DNA of 64,000 nt from Torreya grandis (lineage: Eukaryota; Streptophyta; Pinopsida; Cupressales; Taxaceae): the NCBI GenBank assembly GCA_037957365.1, contig JARHVA010000157.1, positions 2,798,501 to 2,862,500 of the forward strand. Direction: 5' to 3'. Under the pieces are notes generated by a model. That model had not been told where the DNA came from and made no database searches. It saw only the letters and a program-made list of their open reading frames with translations. The translations under genes and the position numbers were made by a program. Below, in pieces: positions 36,673 through 47,401 of the stretch. The stretch's first letter is position 1; every line of letters begins with the position of its first letter.

Positions 36673-36680
36673 TATAAATA
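36673..36680 (+). promoter_or_regulatory. Conserved TATA box of the B/D LTR family (B copy)
   Basis: tttTGTATAAATATGG followed by tgtagccca, retained at 59,943-59,950 in D. It lies about 675 bp before the LTR end, so U3 is ~5.9 kb and contains the whole ORF. Confidence 0.6.
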
Positions 36681-37347
36681 TGGGTACTATGGTGTAGCCC
36701 ATTTGTATTTTTCCTGTTAGATAAATTATTCTACATTTTGAATAAATTATCTACATGTTGTAGCTGGAGAATGAGAATAGATTGAAGATTTGCATTTCTT
36801 GTCTGTGTTATCTTCATGTATGAAAGGTTATTTATCAAATTTGTGGATGAATTTATTCTTATTCTAGTCACAAAATTTCATTTTTGGTATTATTTTTCCC
36901 TTTTGAGAGATTTTTTGATTAAAAATAAAGAATCTTGTCCCTTATATGAGAAATACCCAATATTAACTTTGGTTCCATATTTGCATGAGTTTGTGTTCCA
37001 ATAAATTTTAATATATTTATTATCCCATTGTGTTTATTAAAATAAACCTTTAAAATATACTACAAATATTTGGTTCAATCACCATATTTAGTTTTGCAAA
37101 TTCATTTCTAAAAATCTTTTCTCATAGTCAAACCTTAGTTTAGAAACAAGTTCACTAAGAAGTAGAATTTACACACAAGCTGTTAGTTTATAAGTTGCAC
37201 TAGATTTAGTGAAAATAAGTCAGACTTCTCTAGAGGTTCACCTCAATTATCCAAGGTCCTATATATTGGAGGTGATCCCATTGTATCATTAGATTTCTTC
37301 CCAACACATTACAACATAAAGACATGTAAAAAATCTATGTGATAACA

Positions 37348-38285
37348 TTCTCCACTAGAAATTAAGAGCTTCATTAAACTCAGTAGGAGATAAAATGATA
37401 TATTTTCATGGATATATAAGGAACTTAGAGGCTTTAATCTAGACTTAGTGCAACACATAATTGAGCTTAACCCTGATGTGTAGCCAATCTGATAGAAGCA
37501 GAGATTGGTCAATCTAAATCTTTGGCCATTGATGAGAAAGGAGATCTCAAATATCATTAAATCCAATATAATAATCCAAATTAAGCACTCCTTATGGGTC
37601 TCCAACTTAGTTCCATTACAAAAAAAGAATGGGAAAATCTATCTATGTGTGGACTTTAGAGACCTGAATAAGGCTTACCTCAAAGACCACTATCCCCTCC
37701 CACCAATGGAGCAGATCTTACAAATAGTTATAGGTGTAGAAATATTATCATTATTAGATGATTACTTAGGATACAACTAAATACTTTTACAAGAGTGTGA
37801 TCATTACAAAATAGTGTTCAGCACTAGGTGGGGAACCTATGCACACCAACATATGCCATTCAGTTTGATGAATGCAGGAATGACCTTTCAAAGAGCCATG
37901 GATATGGCATTTAAGGAGTTCATCAACAAGGTCATCTTAGTTTACCTCAAAGACATAATTTGTTTCTCTAAGTTTTAAAACTATCATTTAGGCCATCTAA
38001 AGTAAGTATTTGAAAGGTGTCAATAATTTGGAGTATCTTTGAACCCTAACAAGTGTATCTTCATAGTTCATGAAGGTGCTCTACTAGGGCACATTATTTC
38101 CAAAGTGGGACTTGTAATCGATCTATAATGATTCAAGGCTATCTCATCTCTCCCTATTCCAAGTCATAAGAATATTTTCTAGAGCTTCTTAGGAAGAATC
38201 AAATTTGTTAGAAGATTCATGCTTGATTTCAACACCCTACCCAAACCCCTCACTATGATGCTCAAGAAAAATGTTACGTTTAGCT
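37348..38285 (+). pseudogene. Reverse transcriptase of element A
   Basis: After insertion B the frame resumes (LEIKSFIKL, then DIFSWIYKELRGFNL) and enters RT: LVPLQKKNGKIYLCVDFRDL, NKAYLKDHYPLPPMEQILQI, SLLDDYLGYN, MPFSLMNAGMTFQRAM. The catalytic loop reads YLKD (37,943-37,954), so one of the two Asp is lost. The thumb shows LNPNKCIFIVHEGALLGHII. The order is standard for Ty3/gypsy RT of Tat/Ogre type. Several stops interrupt it. Confidence 0.88.
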
Positions 38286-38289
38286 AGAC

Positions 38290-38720
38290 TTGTGAAGGTA
38301 GGGATAGTTTTGAATCCATAAAGCATTCCATTTCATAGGATCCCATATTAATAAATATAGATTATATTAATGATTTTATCCTTTATGCATTTGGTGGGAT
38401 TGAATGCATCTTATCCATCCTTACACAATAAAACAATGATCATTTAGAGTAGTTGATTGCCTTATTTAGCCAGGCACTAAAAGATTATGAGATGTACTAT
38501 AGCTTTATGGAAAACTATGCCCTCAAGGTTGTGAGATAACTCAATAAGTTTAGGCATATTCTCTCTAACAAAAAAATCTAACTCATGATTACACATGTAG
38601 GCATACAATATTTTCTACTCAGTAAGGACATTAGCAAAAAGTTGGTTGGGTCACAAAGGTGATGGAGTGTGACATAGACATCCAGATCACCAAGATAGTG
38701 TGAGGAAAGGGACTCTATGA
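38290..38720 (+). pseudogene. RT-associated RNase H of element A
   Basis: Readable segments are FESIKHSIS, DPILINIDY, FGGIECILSILTQ, FSQALKDYEMYYSFMENYAL and VGIQYFLLSKDISKKLVGS. They follow the RNase H that trails gypsy RT. The first catalytic Asp region reads IDYINDF. Stops are frequent. Confidence 0.68.
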
Positions 38721-38879
38721 AAATTTTTCCAAAGTGTAAAACTTTGACTATGGAATGGTCTTAGTGTCACACAAAAAGGAACCAATGGGCCAATAAGCTA
38801 CAATTAACTAAATACAGGATATGAAGGCCTTCCTTTAGCATGGCATGTATCCTCCTAGCCTTGATAAATCTAAACACAA

Positions 38880-39915
38880 GCATTTAAAGTTGAATGCCAT
38901 TCCTTATGTGCTCATTAGTGGTGCTCTTTTATATAATTACCTCAATGGAAACCTCTTGAGATGCATGTAATCAAACTAGGTGGGTGGAATTTTTTGAGAA
39001 TTTCACAACGGTCCTATAGGAGGCCATTATTTACCCAGGACTACCACTATGAAAATCATACAATCTATCTATTAATGGCCAAATATATTAAAATATGCAC
39101 ATGCATAGGTGTAAAGTTTCAATAAATGTACCTTCTTCATAGGAAAATAAAGGTTATTAGCCTTACCATTGTACCCAATACAAGCTGATCAACCCTTTAT
39201 GTAGTGGGGCCTAGATTTCATAGGCATGATTAACCCACCATAGAGTGATGGACATAAATGGATTCTCACTACCATAGACTATTTCACAAGATGGATAGAA
39301 TAATTATCACTTAAGGAGGCTAATGATACATCCATCCTGAGCTTATATTAAGGCATTGTGAAAATATTCAATGTCCCAGCCACCATTATCTCTAATAATG
39401 CATTAGCTTTCCTTGGAATTAGGATCAATGAATGGGCCATCAAGAATAACATCTATCTTTGTGCTTCATCAAATTATTACCCTTAAATTAATGGTTTGGT
39501 CGAGTCCACCAATAATAACTTGATTCGTATCATAAAGAAGACTATGGAAGATAATCAATGAGCTTAGCATATTAAGCTCATAACTACCCTTTGGGCTGAT
39601 CGAGTCACACCTAAGAAAGTATTGGGAAATTCACCCTTCATGTTGGTATATGAAAGGGAAGCCAAATTACCCATATATCTTGACTTTCCTTTGTTAGAGC
39701 TCATTCATCAGTTGGAATTGATTGAAAGTGATCCCCTTATAGTAAGATTAGTAGAGATAATGGAACTCAAATAGACTAGAGTATAGGTTGTGTCCACTAT
39801 GGAGCTCTAACAAGCCCAAATGAATAAATTTTTTGATAAGAAGACCATTGATAGAATTTTCCAAGAGGGATATTTAGTGCTTAAGTGGGATGTAGATAGA
39901 TTGAAAGCTATAATT
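38880..39915 (+). pseudogene. Integrase of element A, main part
   Basis: The zinc-binding region keeps FHNGPIGGH, and its CC half survives as SFNKCTF. The core shows WGLDFIGMINPP (first Asp kept), LTTIDYFTRWIE, IISNNALAFLG (second Asp now Asn) and NGLVESTNNNLIRIIKKT (Glu kept). Then come LWADRVTPKKVLGNSPFMLV and a C-terminal region with FFDKKTIDRIFQEGYLVLKW. The frame is cut at 39,915 by element C and continues at 51,642. Confidence 0.85.
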
Positions 39916-40306
39916 CATATTTTTTTCCCCCAAAAAAAATGTCACTCATTTTTAGGACAACATATAAGTTATTTTGGTCTTGCAAAGACCAAAATATCTC
40001 TTCTCATTTCAGAAAATTGTTCTAAGCTTTCAAAATTGGGAATTATTAAAGCTTTTTAAGTCAAAGGACTAATGGTTCAATAGGATCAAAGGCTTCTATA
40101 GGGAGGTTCAATCAAAAGAATCAGTTTCCAACACTTAGTCATTTTTGGGAGTGGTTCAGCGCCTTAGTTCAAAGGTTCAACGTCATCGGCAAGAGTTAAG
40201 CACTTCATCAAGGTTCAACACATTCAAGGTTCAATAGGATCAACACGTTTGGTTTAACAAAGATCAAAAGGACTCAGCCAAAACAAGGGAATGAACCATT
40301 AAACCG

Positions 40307-40326
40307 TTGAACCAAAGTTGGTTCAA
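40307..40326. promoter_or_regulatory. Perfect palindrome TTGAACCAA/TTGGTTCAA in the LTR of C
   Basis: The 9-bp arms are separated by AG, within a cluster of GGTTCAA and TTGAACC motifs. It is kept unchanged in the 3' LTR at 49,232-49,251. Confidence 0.5.
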
Positions 40327-40469
40327 TCAGTCAGTTCAAGTGACAAGGTTCAAAGGAGTGCCCCAAGAGTCAAAGACACAAGTGCCCTTGAAAAGGGAAT
40401 TCCCATGGCAAAAAGTGACCAAGGCAAACAAATGGACTGAGACAAAAGCCTGATAGAATCTTGTGGATG

Positions 40470-41385
40470 CTACCAAGTGTCATCTTTTGAGCCTCATTTC
40501 ACTTTGATTCTAAGAGCCACAGAAGCCGCCATGTATCCTTTGTAATTTAAGCAGAACATGCCAAGTGGCATCGCCTACATGAATGCAAATAAGTTTTGCA
40601 TAGTTCTATAGTGTTTCTAAAATATGATGGATGTAGCCACGTGTCCTTCATCAAAGTCACAATAGATGTTTCCATGTGTCATCCATTGAGACACAGTATC
40701 AAAGCAATGGAACCTACCACATGTCTCTCATCAAATGTAGTAGAAGCTGCCACATGTCATCTTCCATGAGAAACTAATATAAGTCCCGAAGACTTTTCAA
40801 AGGTAGCTAAAATCTCAATGGAAGCTGCCATGTGTCATCCTCCACAGGATTCTCAAGAGGCAAGTGGAAGCTACCACCTTTTTTGTTGTAACTCCACAAA
40901 GAGCGACACGTGTCTGCATCCATGATTTTGAATTTCTAATAGGTTTTAAAGCCTATATCAGTAAATGTTTCTCATAGAAGCCATATAATGTGCCACATGT
41001 CCCTTGAAAAAGTTTGGTAGAAGCTGACAAGTGTTAATCTCCATAATTTCTCCCTCTTACTTGTTTTCATAAAGACTGTGGTGGACTCCCAGTGAGCTGC
41101 TGAAGAAAGCAGAACACGCCATGTGTCATCATCTGCCTAACTCTCCAAAGACAAGTAGAATCCACCACCTATTCATTTATAACTCTATAGAGAGTGACAC
41201 ATGTCTGTGTCTGAGTTTCAAACAAGTTTATAAGCTTTTCCTAAGCATTTTTTAGAGTGTAGCAAAGACTACCACATGTCATCTTCCACCAGACTCATAA
41301 AAAATGTTTATAAAGATTTTAATAGCAATGAAAGTTACCGCATGACCTCGCTTGTCTCTAAGAGGATGTTGCCACGTGTCAATTT
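40470..41385 (+). promoter_or_regulatory. Array of G-box/ABRE-like motifs in the LTR of C
   Basis: About 15 copies of a GCCACGTGTCATC-like motif occur in ~900 bp, about 60 bp apart. Examples: intact CACGTG at 40,638 and near 41,372, and C-to-T variants (CCACATGTCATC, CCATGTGTCATC) near 40,672, 40,748, 40,826, 41,108 and 41,272. The 3' LTR carries the matching array at 49,395-50,315. CACGTG with GTC is the plant G-box/ABRE core bound by bZIP and bHLH factors, so a stress- or light-responsive enhancer is plausible (inference). Confidence 0.6.
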
Positions 41386-42169
41386 TTTAGTGGAAAGTGA
41401 CCAAAGAATAGAGAGGTAATTTAAGGACCCAATTCAACAGCCAGAAAAGGAGGAATGATGAAGAAAAGAACCAGAGATATCCATGCATGAGATATGTTTT
41501 AAACAATGGCAGACCTGAGGATGCCAAATTGGTGGCAATGAAGTGTCTGTTAATTTTTTTAGACTTAAGTGCGAGAGCCCTAATCACTATGAAGCAGAGG
41601 AAACAATACGAAAGATCTAGAGTATCAACACAGTGTTTAGATCCAATAGAATTCTTGAACCTAGAAACATGGATGCAGATTTCTCGAGCCTTTAAAAAAC
41701 ATGACTTGTTTGAGAATAAAGGCAAAGTGAACAATAGTGCAATAAAGAGAGGGAACTAAGAGGATCATCCAGTTCCAAGGGATGACAGTCGAGTTAAAAT
41801 ACTAAACTAAAAGTGCATTCAAAGCATTACATGCGTATCATGAGCTGTTCCATGGGATAAATGTGCCAAACTTCTCTTGACCTCTATATATTGTAATCTC
41901 TCTGATTGTTAGAGGATATCTTTTCTACCATAGAAGCAAAAACTCTGCCCAAATTAAAAGGCATTTACTGAGACTTTGAGCTCAGATTGTTAATCATTTT
42001 CTTCATTTGAATAAGAAAATAAGTGAACTTTTCAGACTTTGTGCTGGAAATAGCCTATGTTATTTTGGGAATTGTTCATATGTCTGTTTCCTAGAATCAT
42101 TCTTGTTTATTTGATTTAACAAGCAGAACTAGTAGAAGTGGTTAGAAAGGTGTCTTGAAGACCAACTAT

Positions 42170-42259
42170 GGGATGACTTTGTGCCCCCACAAGTACCTTC
42201 AGTGTGTTTGTATTTTCTTTTCCCTATGTAAAGGACCTTGGGATGACTTTGTACCCCCA
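42170..42259 (+). repeat. 20-mer duplicated at exactly 70 bp in U5 of C
   Basis: GGGATGACTTTGTGCCCCCA at 42,170 and a one-change copy at 42,240. In the 3' LTR both copies (51,097 and 51,167) are intact at the same 70-bp offset. They lie in the transcribed leader, 430-520 nt before the PBS. Confidence 0.7.
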
Positions 42260-42694
42260 TTGTTCTTCGTATCTCTCTTATTGGGCAGTTAAGGTGGAGA
42301 CTTTGTGTTGCATCTTATATTTATAGTTACTTTGTACTTTGGTTACTGGTTACTTATTCCTTGAAAGGACTCCTACTGTTTCCTACAAGAATACTTCTAA
42401 AAGAAGAGAAGTGTCTTCAGTGTTTCCTAGGATTTCTCCTTTGTTTGTTAGCATAATCTCTGAAAAAAGAGAGATGGATGGTTTGTCCTACCCTTGTGTC
42501 TTATTTTATGCTTATATATATTACATATCTCTGTATACTTGATATGGAACCTCCCCTTGATGAGAGGAGAGATTTATCCCCTTTTGATATAGTAAACCTA
42601 CACATCTGGTTAATCAATCTCCCTATTGTTGTGGTGATAGGACCTAGTTTGCTCACTAGTTAGTTGGTCAAAAAAATATTCACCCAATAGTTTT

Positions 42695-42712
42695 TGGTGA
42701 CTCTACTGGGGA
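42695..42712 (+). other. Primer-binding site of C (tRNA-Arg type, as recalled)
   Basis: TGGTGACTCTACTGGGGA lies 5 nt (gtttt) after the LTR. It closely resembles the TGGCGACTCTGCTGGGGA site of Ogre-type elements, which I recall as matching an arginine tRNA. It differs from the PBS of A, D and G. Confidence 0.75.
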
Positions 42713-42839
42713 AAGAGCACGCAGTTTGAAGCCTCAAGTTTCAAGTTGAAGTAGGACCAGTATTTTCCTATTTTTGTTTTACAATCTGGCAACTTCACGC
42801 AATACCAAAAGCCAAAAAGCCCAAGGTGTTGTTGACCCT

Positions 42840-44220
42840 TTTTTTGAGTTGGTGCAGCAGAGCAATTTTGATTTGTTTCCTCCACAACCTCACTTTTGAC
42901 AAACCAAGAGTCTTCTTCCTACCAACATCAGGTCACCAACACAAGGTAGAGCTACTTTTTTTGCTATTAGCAGAACTTTGCCTATACATACACCACCCAG
43001 ATTTGTTATCCCTGCTTTTAATAATCCACTCATGGCAATTCAAGGCCCCTGGGGTAACTCTTTTGGCAAACTCAATCTTACTCCACCCCTGCATGAGCTT
43101 TTTCATAGTTTAAGGAAGAATTTCCCCAAATTCTTTGGTGATGGAAAGTTTCACCCTGATGAACACATTACAACTTTCAGCATAGCTTGTGGGGTGCTAG
43201 GCATGGAATTTGAGGTTGTGGTAGTCAGACTATTCATGGAGATGTTGCAAGGTACTATTGTGGATTGGTTCTACCATCTGTAAGCTAGATCAGTGACTGA
43301 TTGGGACACACTCAAAGCCAAGTTCAAAGCTAGATTCAAACCTACAGAAGATGCACATGCCCTTCTAGCCCAGCTCACACAAATGAAGAAGGAACCTCAT
43401 GAACCAGTGAGGGATTTCGTTGCCAAATTTGATAAGTTGAGGAATAGGATCCCTACAATTACTCAATCGACCCCTAAAAACCTCAAGTGCTTCTTCATCA
43501 AATCACAACTACCTAAAGTGAGTTTTCTACTGAGACATGCTAGCCAGATAGACCTTGTTGAAGCTCAGGACTTAGATACTGAGGTAGAAGATGACCTTAT
43601 CTTGGCTAGGAAGATAAGGAGAGATCCAAATAGAGGTAAATATTCTTCATCTTCTAATTACTCATCTACATCCACTATATATCTCATGGTGCAGAAGCTG
43701 GAAAATGAATTACTGGCTCTTAGAAGACAAATGGCCCAAGAGACATCATCCACTCCTGCATATAGAGATATCCCAAGGAGGACATTCCAAAATTAGACAT
43801 ACCAAGGCAACACTGTCAGGGATCAAGGGTAGCTGAATCATTTTCCTCCCCCATAGAGGAACCTTGCCATTGAAGCTCCTCGAACCAACTCAGTGGTTGG
43901 ATATCTTGAAGCTGACTCGAGTTTCTCATTCTAGCCTAATTTGAACCTTGAAGATGATGCTAATCTCTTCACTAAGGAAGAATAAAAATTAGCTGGCGAC
44001 TCCAACATTGGTTTTCTAAACTATCAAGATGAACCCAAAAGTGAAGGTAATGCAATGGAGGGATTATATGTTGTGTTCACCTGGTCTAAGAATCAATTAG
44101 GTTAGGAAGCTGATAAAGAGAAGATGGAGGAGCGACCTTAACCAGCAATCTCAATTTTTAAGCGTAGAAGTACTCTATCTGTCTAGCCAAAAGTTTGATG
44201 ACTACAAGAAAAGTAAGTAC
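42840..44220 (+). pseudogene. gag of element C
   Basis: One frame runs from about 42,840 with few stops (TGA near 42,898, TAA at 43,281, both explained by C-to-T). The capsid core is clear: FFGDGKFHPDEHITTFSIAC, VRLFMEMLQGTIVDWFYHL, WDTLKAKFKARFKPTED, LLAQLTQMKKEPHEPVRDFV and DLILARKIRRDPNRGKYSSS. A Ser-rich linker and a coiled segment (VQKLENELLALRRQM) follow, and the tail (to about 44,200) is a Pro/Ser/Glu-rich linker. No CCHC knuckle is visible. It forms virus-like particles in the cytoplasm by family knowledge. Confidence 0.88.
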
Positions 44221-44425
44221 ACCAAATACCCCTGCACCTTCTACTTCAAATCTGTAGTCCAGTTCTCCTCCTACCAAGAATCAAAAGGATGAGTTCCCAT
44301 CTCCTATTCCTAGCTCATTTCAAACATTTGACATTATTGATCATATAAAAAAAACCAAAGTTTAAATGTCTAAATTTGAATTCCTACAGTCCAGCCCTGA
44401 TCAGTTGGATAAATTGGTTTAATGT

Positions 44426-45010
44426 GTGAAGAACCAAAACATCCTAGCAAGACAAGAAGCTAAGAAAGTAACTCATGATCCCCTAAAGAAAATGTCTATC
44501 CCAAACAATCTTGTCATTTCTCCTCCTACTGCTTTAGGGAAAATAGAGCCTTTCTATGTATCCCTATTAATAAATGGATATCAACTGAACAATTTTATCA
44601 TTGATTCTAGAGCTTCAGACAATGTCATGTCTACCAAAGTGGCTGAATCCCTTCGCCTTACACTGACCAAGACATTTGGTAGATGTTTTTCCATGGAAAA
44701 TAAGTAGGTACCATTGTTGGGGCAAATTAAGGATGCCCAATTTGTATTTGTAGCATTCCCAGACAAAAGAATTAAGATGATTGTCTTAGTGGCTGATGTC
44801 CCAGCATCTTATGGCATCCTTCTTGGCTGGAATTTCTACAAAGATGTTGGTGGTGAATTAAACATGGGCTTGTCTAAGGCAAGAATCCCAGTCTAAGGCA
44901 TCATGAAAAGATTGCTTCCTAAAAAGGAAGCAAAATATGTGGTCACCCAATCATCAGCACCTGAAGCTCAAATTTTGTTTGAATCTTCAAGCATGGGTAA
45001 CTAATTTCTC
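44426..45010 (+). pseudogene. Aspartic protease of element C
   Basis: The frame is open except for TAG at 44,705 (CAG expected) and a stop near 44,894. Key segments: FIIDSRASDNVMSTKVAESL, where the catalytic D-S/T-G is D-S-R; then IKDAQFVFVAFPDK, PASYGILLGWNF and KDVGGELNMGLSKARIPV, the typical end of Tat proteases. It cleaves the gag-pol polyprotein. It is on a different frame from gag. Confidence 0.85.
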
Positions 45011-45031
45011 TCCACTAAAGAATTTCATGAA

Positions 45032-45871
45032 ATGCCTGTTGAAGCTCTCAAAGGTGATGACCTGAAGGTTAGTTCAGCTAGAACTATGGAAGAATCTCCA
45101 CCTCTAAATGAAAAAGAATCCAAAGGAAAATTAGTGTCTAATGAGGTATGGATCCTTGAAATCGATGGCATCTATTCCTCTACTGGTTCAGGAGTTGGGG
45201 TTGTGTTGATATCTCCGTAAGGAGATATTTTTCCTTCATCCTACAAGTTACAATTCAGCAACACTAATAACACAGTTGAGTATGAATCCCTATTGCTTGG
45301 ATTAAATGCTACTCAAGAAAAAGGTATCAAGCTTCTTCTTGCTAAATGAGACGCTGAACTCATGGTTTGTCAGGTAAAAAACTTGTATCAGACCAAAAAC
45401 AAGAGATTGTGCCATTACCACAATCTAGTCTAGGACCAAATTGAAAACTTTTATGCTTTCAGCATCTCTACAATCTCTAGGGAATTTAATGATAGAGCTG
45501 ATGCTTTGGCTATCTCAAGCACTCTTTTGGTTCCCCACTTAGACTTCAAAGGAAATAGGTACATTATTTAACTAGTCTCTCAACCAAGTGTACTTGATAA
45601 TGATAGTAATTGCCAGGTGTTTAGCAATGACAACCAAATCATTGCTTTCTTGGAGCAAAAAGATAGTTTTGAATGGTTGCATTTTGAAGGTAGTGAACCT
45701 CAAGAGCTTGAACCAACCCCTGAATCAAGTTCAATCATGGATGGAGAGAACTTAAAGGGAATAAGATTCCCAAAGGCCTGGTCTCCCTTGAAAAAATGTT
45801 TGATAAGCATGACAGATTCATCAAACAGTAGCAAATGGAGGCAAGCTCCTCTCAGGGGTTCGATCAAGTAA
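45032..45871 (+). pseudogene. Extra RNase H of element C and linker, between protease and RT
   Basis: It follows protease in the same frame. Motifs in order: VWILEIDGIYSSTGSGVGVV (first Asp), NNTVEYESLLLGL (Glu), DAELMVCQVKNLYQTKNKRL (GDS-like, third acidic residue), FYAFSISTISREFNDRADAL (last Asp, in the ADALA motif). This is a complete RNase H fold signature. A linker follows (45,617-45,871) before RT. Stops at SP-stop, LAK-stop, LV-stop and YII-stop are single changes. Tat elements are known to carry an extra RNase H; its location upstream of RT is the notable point. Confidence 0.82.
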
Positions 45872-46023
45872 ATTTGGGTACCAAGGAAGATCCCAAGATG
45901 AACATTAGGAAGTGCTGGACTCTTTAGGAAAGATTCAAGTTCACTTCTCTACTTAGACAGTATATGGACATTTTAGCATACTCGTATGATGACCTGAAGT
46001 CACTCAAGCCTAATGAAATTTGA

Positions 46024-46860
46024 CATGACATCCCTCTGAAGGCTAACTCAGTGCCTTATAAGCAAAAACCTAGGTAGTACAATCTAAATATGTTAGGTAC
46101 TATTCTGTTTGAGATACAAAATGTGTTAAATGCTACGATCATTCTCCCAATCCATCATTCCACATGGATTGCAAACATAGTGCCAGTGAGGAAGAAGAAT
46201 GGTGAAATTTGCCTTTATGTGTATTTTATGAATTTGAATTAGTCATCCTTGAAGGATAACTATCCTTTGCCAATCATGGATCAAGTGCTTCAGATAGTGA
46301 CTAGTTTAGAGATGTAATCAATGCTAGATGGTTTCTCAGGATACAATCAGGTTGAAGTTGCTGAAGTAGACTAGCATAAAACTGCGTTCACCACACCTTG
46401 GGGCACCTTCACCTATAAAATAATGCCTTTTAGCTTGATAAATACTGGTGCCACATTTTAGATAGAAATGGACCTTGATTTCAAGGACGAGATGGGCAAG
46501 TTCATTGTAGTTTATCTTGATGACTGGACCATTTTCTCTAAGCATCACCTAGATCATGTGTGCCACTTATAACAAGTGCTAGAATGCTACCATCAGAATG
46601 GCATTTCCTTGAACCCCAAGAAGTCAATTTTTGGAGTAACAGAGGGAAAACTTCTCAGACACACTGTGTCCAAAGAAAGCATAAAAATTGACCTAGACAG
46701 AATCAGGTCTATCCAAGAGCTTACCTTGCCTACAAGTAAGACTGTTGTTCACTCTTTCTTTGGAAAGGTGAATTTATTACGAAGGTTCATCCCCGAGTTT
46801 GCTGAGAAGACTAGACATATTGTAAAAATGATGAAGGGAAAGCCCACCTTCATCTAGACT
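46024..46860 (+). pseudogene. Reverse transcriptase of element C
   Basis: Domains in order: IANIVPVRKKNGEICLYVYF, SLKDNYPLPIMDQVLQIVTS, MLDGFSGYNQVEVAEV, AFTTPWGTFTYKIMPFSLIN, catalytic YLDD intact at 46,513-46,524, LNPKKSIFGVTEGKLLRHTV and VHSFFGKVNLLRRFIPEFAE. Stops are TAG or TAA replacing Gln or Trp, e.g. FIW-to-FI-stop near 46,855. It lies in another frame from the upstream RNase H. It is the best preserved RT in the window and clearly Ogre/Tat-like. Confidence 0.92.
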
Positions 46861-47400
46861 AATGAAGGCAAGTCAGTGTTTAAATATATCAAGACTGCCA
46901 TTGCTCATGCCCCAATTATGGTTTGTCTAGACTATAACAAAGAGTTCACCATGTATAATTATGCTTCAGAACACACGCTTTTAGTGATTTTGGTTCAACA
47001 GAATAAAGAAGGTATGGAGTCCCCCATTTCCTTCATGAGCTATCCTCTCAAAGCTCATGAGTTGAAATACTCAAATATGGAAAAACATGCTTATGCAGTG
47101 GTGAAGGTGATAAAGCATTTCTACTTCTACATCTTGAATTCATGTACCACTGCCTTGGTTCCTGACACAACAGTCAAATCCATACTAACTCAATAGGAGT
47201 TTGAGATGAAAAGAGGAAATTGGGTTGCAAAAATTTAGGAGTTTGATCTGCTCATCAAACCAACAAAGCTAGTTTAGGGAAAAGGCTTATGCCAATTAAT
47301 TGCTGACAACAAGCCAAAAGGAACAAAGCGTCAAAAATAAAAAGAAGCAGAAGTGCCAATAGTCCTCTTTGTCTCTACCACTAATGAGTGGTATTTAGGT
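46861..47400 (+). pseudogene. RT-associated RNase H of element C
   Basis: The frame continues from RT: IKTAIAHAPIMVCLDYNKEF, TMYNYASEHTLLVILVQQNK (catalytic D-A-S now Y-A-S), SPISFMSYPLKAHELKYSN, MEKHAYAVVKVIKHFYFYIL and VKSILTQ. It is a standard gypsy RNase H. The linker to integrase (EFDLLIKPTKLV) follows with TAG stops at former Gln. Confidence 0.87.
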
Positions 47401-47401
47401 A

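Larger units (their letters stand above)
30785..37347 (+). mobile_element. Solo LTR B (6.56 kb) inserted in pol of element A
   Basis: It begins TGTTGATATTTTG and ends TGTGATAACA, flanked by TTCTA (30,780-30,784) and TTCTC (37,348-37,352), a target duplication with one change. The pol reading of A stops at the left edge and resumes at the right edge with LEIKSFIKL. It aligns end to end with the 5' LTR of D (6,565 bp), with very similar length despite about one base in four to five differing. With no second LTR and no gag or pol inside, it is a solo LTR left by LTR-LTR recombination. It contains an ORF region and two TATA-like sites. Confidence 0.9.
39921..42689 (+). repeat. 5' LTR of C
   Basis: This 2,769-bp LTR contains a GGTTCAA-rich segment (about 40,140-40,370), an array of CACGTGTC-like motifs (about 40,470-41,385), a TATA-like ctatatattg (near 41,884) and a 20-bp sequence repeated at a 70-bp offset (42,170 and 42,240). 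It ends CCCAATA. The frames at 41,387-41,759 overlap on both strands and are not coding. Confidence 0.95.

Noticed and set aside
41387..41759. 115-codon minus and 90-codon plus frames in the 5' LTR of C
   Set aside because: The matching part of the 3' LTR (near 50,330-50,690) has different stops and no shared protein signal.
42478..42663. Small frames at the end of the 5' LTR of C as a leader peptide
   Set aside because: Not conserved in the 3' LTR and out of frame with gag.
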